Shown: positions 57,263 to 64,000 of the stretch, piece after piece
Layout of the letters: the number at the start of each line of letters is the position of its first letter
Position numbering within the stretch: position 1 is the stretch's first letter
Origin: Anaerolineae bacterium
GTDB taxonomy: Bacteria; Chloroflexota; Anaerolineae; Aggregatilineales; UBA2796
Assembly: GCA_025055255.1 (NCBI GenBank)
Contig: JANWYI010000006.1
Location: 38,595-102,594, forward strand
Direction of reading: 5' to 3'
Length of the DNA: 64,000 nt
The notes under the pieces: model-generated
Databases searched by the model: none
What the model saw: only the letters and a program-made list of their open reading frames with translations
What the model was told of the DNA's origin: nothing
Position numbers and translations under genes: made by a program

Positions 57263-58196
57263 ACGCTGTCAGACTGGCTGAGTCTATGATTGGCACGCCA
57301 ATTGCCTCACGGTCAATCCGTTTGAGCAAGCCTGTCAGCACGTCTTTTGAACCGAGCTCGAGGAAGGTCTGTGCGCCAAGCCGACGTAACGCCCGCACTG
57401 ACTCTGTCCAACGGACTCTGCCTGTCAGCTGTGCGCTCAGCTCTGTCAGAATGTCTTCAGGCGTGTTGAGCGGCGCTGCCGTTGTGTTGCCGATCACTGG
57501 AAAGCGCGGCGCGCGGAAGGCAGTTGACTCTAGCGCGCGACGAAACGACTCGGCTGCGCTCGCCATGAGCGGCGAATGTGCCGCAACGCTGACCGCCAAT
57601 TTCACAGCGCGCTTGATGCCGCGTTCTTTGGCGAGAGCAATGGCGCGCTCAACAGCCGACTCGGCGCCACTAATTACGACCTGACCGGGACAGTTATCGT
57701 TCGCCACGACCACAGGCTCAGATTCGGCACTGGCTGACTCACAAATGGCTTGGACATCCGCGAGTTCGGCGCCCAGCAGCGCCGCCATAGCGCCGCGCTG
57801 ACTCTCGCCTGCTTGCGCCATCAGCTGACCGCGCAGACGCACCAGACGCAGACCGTCTTCTAGGCTGAGCGCGTCAGCAGCAGTGAGCGCTGTAAACTCC
57901 CCAAGACTGTGTCCGGCTGCAGCGAGAGGCGTGATCGGCGCTCTGTCATTTACAGCTGACTCCAGCGCGCGCAGTGCAGCCATGCCTGCAATGTAGAGCG
58001 CCGGTTGTGTGTTCTCTGTCCGATCTAGCGCTGCCGCGTCTTCAAACAGGTCTGAGAAGCGCTCGCCATAGATGCGATCTGCGATCTCGAAGACTTCCGC
58101 TGCGCTCGGATAGGCAAGTCTGAAATCACGCGCCATGCCTACAGCTTGTGAGCCTTGTCCGGGAAATAAAAGTGCCGTACGCGACCAATCTATCAT
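57237..58196 (-). CDS. fabD: Malonyl-CoA:ACP transacylase
   Basis: ALLFPGQGSQAVGMARD; AAGHSLGEFTAL. Confidence 0.95.
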   Translation of the reverse strand: MIDWSRTALLFPGQGSQAVGMARDFRLAYPSAAEVFEIADRIYGERFSDLFEDAAALDRTENTQPALYIAGMAALRALESAVNDRAPITPLAAAGHSLGEFTALTAADALSLEDGLRLVRLRGQLMAQAGESQRGAMAALLGAELADVQAICESASAESEPVVVANDNCPGQVVISGAESAVERAIALAKERGIKRAVKLAVSVAAHSPLMASAAESFRRALESTAFRAPRFPVIGNTTAAPLNTPEDILTELSAQLTGRVRWTESVRALRRLGAQTFLELGSKDVLTGLLKRIDREAIGVPIIDSASLTAFVERSRAE

Positions 58197-59323
58197 GATA
58201 CGTCCTTTCGTAAGGCGCCTGTCCGCTGATAGACAGCCAGAGTACGCTCTACCATTTTGGAAACACTGAACTCAGCGCGCAGACGCGCTGCACCATTGGC
58301 GCCGAGACGCATTGCTAGGTCACGGTCTGCGAGCAGCTGTGCCATGCGTTCGGCAAAGCAAGCGACGTCGCGCGGCGCGCACAAAAAGCCTGTTATGCCG
58401 TCCACCACAATCTCAGGCAAGGCAGAGACGCGCGACGCGATGATCGGCAAGTGCGCTGCCATTGCCTCTAGCGTCGCTAAACCGAAACCTTCCCACAAAG
58501 ACGGCATCAGGAAGACATCGAAGGCGCTCATGCGTGCGGCTGCATCAGAGCGCCAACCTGCAAAATGAACGCGCGCTGCAATGCCGAGCGCCTCTGCCTC
58601 TGCGCGCAACGATTCACGTAAGGCGCCATCGCCGACGATCACATAGTGCGCCTCTGGAAAACGCGGCGCAATTTGCGCGAAGGCGCGCAACGCAAAAGTC
58701 AAGCCTTTCTGCTCAATCAAGCGACACACAGAGCCGAAGACGGGCGCATCCAGCGGAATGTCTAGCTCAGCGCGGAACACAGCGCGCATGAGTAGGTCAG
58801 GCGGCGTCGGAGCTATGCCGTAGTGCACAGTGTGGACTTTGCGCGGCGGCGCCAACTCAACTTTGATCATGAATTGGCGGACTGCCTCGCTGATGGCGAT
58901 GCCTGCTGTCACGCGCCGCCACAAGTAGGCTTGCACAAGGCGAATTGGCAGTCGGTAACGGAACGGATCATCGTTATGTCCAGACGTATAGACGTAGCGC
59001 ACGCCTGCGCGCCGTGCCGCTGGAATGCCGTGCCAGTCGGCGTGAATCAGGTGCGTATGCACAGCATCTGCTCGTATGGCGCGCAGACGCGCCGTCAATT
59101 GACCGATCAAGCGCAGATCGAGGTCGCTGTGAATGGTAATTAGCTCAGTTGGCACGCCGTGTGCGCTCATCTGCGCTGCATAGGCGTACATCGGCTTCTC
59201 AGGCTCGCACAACACGATCAAGCGCACGTCTAGTCCGCACTTAGCAAGCTGCGGCAGGAGCGCTAGGAGGTGATTCTCTGTGCCGGCGACGCCTGTCATT
59301 TTGGCAAGGTGGACGAGTCGCAC
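58193..59323 (-). CDS. GT4-type glycosyltransferase
   Basis: VFGSVCRLIEQKGLTFALRAFA; MPSLWEGFGLATLEAMA. Confidence 0.93.
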   Translation of the reverse strand: MRLVHLAKMTGVAGTENHLLALLPQLAKCGLDVRLIVLCEPEKPMYAYAAQMSAHGVPTELITIHSDLDLRLIGQLTARLRAIRADAVHTHLIHADWHGIPAARRAGVRYVYTSGHNDDPFRYRLPIRLVQAYLWRRVTAGIAISEAVRQFMIKVELAPPRKVHTVHYGIAPTPPDLLMRAVFRAELDIPLDAPVFGSVCRLIEQKGLTFALRAFAQIAPRFPEAHYVIVGDGALRESLRAEAEALGIAARVHFAGWRSDAAARMSAFDVFLMPSLWEGFGLATLEAMAAHLPIIASRVSALPEIVVDGITGFLCAPRDVACFAERMAQLLADRDLAMRLGANGAARLRAEFSVSKMVERTLAVYQRTGALRKDVS

Positions 59324-59329
59324 GCGCTC

Positions 59330-60436
59330 TCACACCTCAAGGATAGCTGGACGCGGCATTGGCTGTCCATCTATGGATATCGGCAAGGTCGGGAAGCCTT
59401 CCATTGCTGTGAGAATCTCGACGCCGTTCTCAGTTAGCAAGATGCTGTCTTCGCTTTTAACGCCGCGGATGGACGGATTCCAAGCGAACATCTGGTTGAT
59501 GGCGATTGGTGTCTGCACGTCAGGACGCGCTACTACCTCACGCGGCATGTAGCCAGCGCTTCCGCCTTGATGATGCTCATCAATTGCCTCTGGATAGCCT
59601 TCATCGGCATAGGCGTCGCGCGCGAGCGCGAACATGTCGCCAAGCGTGCGCCCTGCTCGCGTGCCGAGTATCAACCGTGCGTCTACGCGCGCACAGGCTT
59701 CTGCTTTGCGTTTCAAGTCGCTTGGTACAGCGCCGAAATGCACAAGGCGTGTCAGTGAGATAACTAAGCCGTCTTTGCGGAAACACAGCACGAGCATGGC
59801 GTAGCGCTCAATCGGCTTATCCGTCGGCAACGGATGACGGTAGTTGAAAACGCGCTCGTCGCTGGCGACCAGCACAACAATTGGCACGCCGCCGCGCTCG
59901 TAGACCTCAGCGGCAAGGCGTGCTGCAGCGTCATGCTCAGTCTGACCGATTTGGACGGCGCGAATCGCCTCGTGCATTGCCTCAGCTGCAAGGCGGCTGT
60001 TCATGCGCAGCCGCGCGATCTCGCTCGGCATCAATGTACTGCGCAGCCGCTGTAGCTCAGCCGCAAGGTTAGCGCCGTTGCCTTCGCCATCTTGACCAAG
60101 CCGCGAGCTGCTCGCTAATTTTTCCACCAAGTTGCCGCGCATGTGCCACGTCTGCACAGCAAGCTCAAAGCCAAGCGCCTCCACTTGACATTCCTGAGCC
60201 AGACGTGGCGCTTCAATTGAGTCAGTGATTAGGTAGGCGCGCTCAGCCGTGATCAAGGCGCGGACAGGGCTGGTCTCGCTGGCAATGTTGATGTAAGTTG
60301 GCACACCAGCAGTCAGCCACGCCAGATTTGCCGTTTGGCGTATCTCAACTGCCTCAAGCGCTCGCACTGCAAGGACTTGGCGCAATTGTGCCAGTTTTGC
60401 CGAGACTTCAGCCGCGCGCTCGTCCAATGTTTGCAT
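59330..60436 (-). CDS. M24-family metallopeptidase (Xaa-Pro aminopeptidase-like)
   Basis: M24 N-terminal and catalytic-domain features; VQIGQTEHDAAARLAAEVYERGGVP. Confidence 0.8.
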   Translation of the reverse strand: MQTLDERAAEVSAKLAQLRQVLAVRALEAVEIRQTANLAWLTAGVPTYINIASETSPVRALITAERAYLITDSIEAPRLAQECQVEALGFELAVQTWHMRGNLVEKLASSSRLGQDGEGNGANLAAELQRLRSTLMPSEIARLRMNSRLAAEAMHEAIRAVQIGQTEHDAAARLAAEVYERGGVPIVVLVASDERVFNYRHPLPTDKPIERYAMLVLCFRKDGLVISLTRLVHFGAVPSDLKRKAEACARVDARLILGTRAGRTLGDMFALARDAYADEGYPEAIDEHHQGGSAGYMPREVVARPDVQTPIAINQMFAWNPSIRGVKSEDSILLTENGVEILTAMEGFPTLPISIDGQPMPRPAILEV

Positions 60437-60569
60437 GATGTTTCACCTTTTGTAAGCAGCAATTTTTGCAAAGTTGCCGCCTTTGATTCTACAATCAGGC
60501 TGCTGAATGTCAAAAGGACTGCGCTGAGGCAGGACGTGGCTTTTGACAGGCAGTCTGGAGGTTGTAAGC

Positions 60570-60845
60570 ATGAGAGGGAATGTGATCACAGTGGATTTAT
60601 GGCGCGCACCAATGCATGAGTTGGACTACGTGGTGTTGAATGTGGACGTACCGGAGTACGGCTTGCGCGCAGGTGACGTGGGCATTATTATCGCAGAGCC
60701 CACAGGCGATCAGCCCTATGAAGTGGAATTCACGGCGCTCAGCGGCGAGGTGATCGCAGTTCTAGCCTTGCTGCGCTCAGAAATCCGCGCGGCGAGGCGC
60801 GGCGAGGTGCCGCATGTGCGTCAGCGCACATGTTACGGTCACTAG
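60570..60845 (+). CDS. DUF4926-like small protein
   Basis: HELDYVVLNVDVPEYGLRAGDVGIIIAEPTGDQPYEVEFTALSGEVIAVLAL. Confidence 0.75.
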   Translation: MRGNVITVDLWRAPMHELDYVVLNVDVPEYGLRAGDVGIIIAEPTGDQPYEVEFTALSGEVIAVLALLRSEIRAARRGEVPHVRQRTCYGH

Positions 60846-60933
60846 ACGGCGCGCTCTAGACAGCGGCTTGCCTTTTTGCTACAATGCGGCGCACAAAAAC
60901 GCGGTTTAATCGCTCAGCTGAGGAGTAAAAGGA

Positions 60934-61212
60934 TTGGCTAACCATAAGTCTGCTTTGAAGCGGATTCGCGTCAACAAGCGCCGCCGCTTGGAAAATCGCC
61001 TGCATATCAGCCGCTCACGCACGGAAGTGCGCCACGCACGTGAGGCAATCGCTAGTGGCGACCTTGAAGCAGCACGTCGAGCTACGCTGATTGCCATTCG
61101 CGTCCTAGACAAGGCTGTGCGCAGCGGCGCGCTGCATCGCAACAATGCTGCACGCCGCAAGAGTCGCTTGATGGCGCGCCTGAATGCACTTGAAGCTGCG
61201 CAGAAAGCCTGA
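60934..61212 (+). CDS. rpsT: 30S ribosomal protein S20, TTG start
   Basis: MANHKSALKRIRVNKRRRLENR. Confidence 0.95.
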   Translation: MANHKSALKRIRVNKRRRLENRLHISRSRTEVRHAREAIASGDLEAARRATLIAIRVLDKAVRSGALHRNNAARRKSRLMARLNALEAAQKA

Positions 61213-61217
61213 GATCG

Positions 61218-62431
61218 GCTTGCGGCGGCTGCGCCTTCTGGAGTTGCGCTTGAGCGACGTGGCTCAGCTGGCTGCGACGCCTGCCTTCAGCACCTTGCGC
61301 GCGGCGTTGCAAGCCTATCAAGCGCGCTTGCTTGCCGAGACAGTCACTATTCAGCAGATCGCCTCACCAACCTTCGAAGAATCCGAGCGCGCTGCTTACG
61401 TACAGGCGCGCCTCGCAGCCCTGTCGGCGCTCGACCAGAGCAGCGTGTGCACAGACGACCTGTACAATGTCTACGCCTGCCTGCGCGGCAATGACCCAAG
61501 TCGCCCCGCTCTTCTGGTCAGCGCGCATACTGACACAGTCTTCAGCCGCCAGACATCGCTGAGCGTCAAACAAACTGCTGAGACACTCTGCGGCGCAGGC
61601 ATTGGCGATAACAGTCTAGGCGTCGCAGCGCTGCTTGCCGCAGCTGAGCTGCTCTCTCAGAGCCATGTCCGTTTGCCATCAGACGTCTGGTTCGTAGCAA
61701 ATAGCCGTGAGGAAGGCTTAGGCAACCTTGACGGCATTCGCGCTGTCTACGCACGTCTGGGCAGGTGTTTAGGTCGCGCGATTGTGATTGAAGGCATGGC
61801 GCTTGGGCATGTTTACATTGGCGGTATCGCCGTCAAGCGGTTGCGCATTGCCTGCTATACCGAAGGCGGACATAGTTGGCTGCACTTCGGGCGACCAAGC
61901 GCGATTCATCACTTGATGCGGCTCGGCGCGCAAATCGCCGCGCTGCGTCCGCCTGAGTCGCCGCGCAGCACGTATAACATCGGCGTGATTGAAGGCGGTC
62001 GCTCTGTGAACTCGATTGCGGCTGAGGCGTCGCTCCTGCTTGACCTGCGCTCTGAGACTCGTGAAGGTCTGGCAGCACTTGAGCGCAGCGTCCTGAACTT
62101 GATTGACCTGAATCGGACAAATGGCGTCCGCTTTGAGGTGACAACCATTGGCGAGCGCCCGTCTGGCAGCATTCCGCGCAGTCATCCACTGGTACAACTC
62201 GCGCATGAGACGCTCACTTATCTCGGCATTCAGCCAATTTTTGAACATGGCAGCACAGACGCTAATGCGCTCTTGGCACACGGCTTGCCGACCATCACTA
62301 TCGGCATCACGCGCGGCGGCAATGCACATCGTGAAGACGAGTTTATTGAGATCGCGCCTATCCTCGACGGCGTCTGGCAACTGCTCCTGCTGATTGGCGC
62401 CGCTGCACATCTACCTGCTCATCCAGATTGA
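61218..62431 (+). CDS. M20-family peptidase
   Basis: LLVSAHTDTVF; NSREEGLGNLDGIRA; start uncertain (TTG at 61218 chosen). Confidence 0.85.
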
Positions 62432-62459
62432 CTGCCAGCACACCTGTTCGATGAATTTT

Positions 62460-62486
62460 TTAGCACTCTCTAACACAGAGTGCTAA
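62460..62486. promoter_or_regulatory. CIRCE element 1 (HrcA operator)
   Basis: TTAGCACTC-N9-GAGTGCTAA exact. Confidence 0.97.
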
Positions 62487-62494
62487 AAAGCCTC

Positions 62495-62523
62495 TTGACA
62501 TGCCTTTCTAACCTGAATATATT
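62495..62523 (+). promoter_or_regulatory. groESL promoter (TTGACA-N17-TATATT)
   Basis: Between the two CIRCE elements. Confidence 0.88.
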
Positions 62524-62534
62524 TATGGGCGTGT

Positions 62535-62561
62535 TTAGCACTCACAAGGCGAGAGTGCTAA
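62535..62561. promoter_or_regulatory. CIRCE element 2 (HrcA operator)
   Basis: TTAGCACTC-N9-GAGTGCTAA exact. Confidence 0.97.
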
Positions 62562-62600
62562 AAGTCCTTCATACGCACACAAACTTTGGAGGAAAGGCAT

Positions 62601-62897
62601 ATGGCGCTCAAGTTGCGTCCGCTCGCAGATCGCGTTGTAGTTGAGCCAATGGAAGGCGAAGAGGTGACAGCCGGCGGCATTCTGCTGCCTGAGACGGCAA
62701 AAGAGAAGCCGCAGCAGGGCAAAATTTTGGCTGTCGGTCAGGGTCGCCGCGACGAAGACGGCAATCTGATTCCAATGGAAGTCAAGGTGGATGACAAAGT
62801 GCTGTACGCCAAGTACGCAGGCACTGAGGTCAAGGTAGACGGCAAAAAGCTGTTGATCCTCAAAGAGAGCGACATTCTCGCTGTTATCACGGACTAA
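62601..62897 (+). CDS. groES: Co-chaperonin GroES
   Basis: [42 protein letters not shown] ggagg. Confidence 0.98.
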   Translation: MALKLRPLADRVVVEPMEGEEVTAGGILLPETAKEKPQQGKILAVGQGRRDEDGNLIPMEVKVDDKVLYAKYAGTEVKVDGKKLLILKESDILAVITD

Positions 62898-62912
62898 ACC
62901 TTCTAGGAGTGA

Positions 62913-64000
<1,088 letters not shown>

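Overview
The window reads as a contiguous, gene-dense chromosomal segment. By inference it comes from a Chloroflexota/Anaerolineae-like bacterium: TolB/PD40 and SH3-type secreted proteins, Pro/Thr-rich lipoproteins, and a dnaG-rpoD operon. I see no phage, transposon, CRISPR or rRNA. Supported content includes:
- a MalF/MalG-type sugar permease pair plus epimerase
- tRNA-Ser(GGA) and tRNA-His(GTG)
- a BtuFCD-like transporter behind a cobalamin riboswitch
- gdhA, and dnaG-rpoD-(FecR-like)
- a MaoC/CitE pair and chrA
- a rhodanese/YeeE/rhodanese sulfur cluster
- hypAB, serA, a DnaB-C-like ATPase and paired M16 peptidases
- ruvX, fabD, rpsT, and groES-groEL (truncated at the right edge) behind two CIRCE elements.
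The most interesting signal is in the 5' leader of the sulfur cluster (minus strand, about 37.65-38.0 kb). It contains a sigma70-like promoter, a short ORF with five TGT Cys codons in 13 positions, a stop codon, and a rho-independent terminator. The 5' arm of that terminator is perfectly complementary to the last codons of the short ORF. This is the layout of a cysteine-responsive ribosome-mediated attenuator. A second Cys-rich short ORF with a good Shine-Dalgarno follows just before the rhodanese start. All assignments come from reading the sequence and recalling motifs; no search or folding was run.
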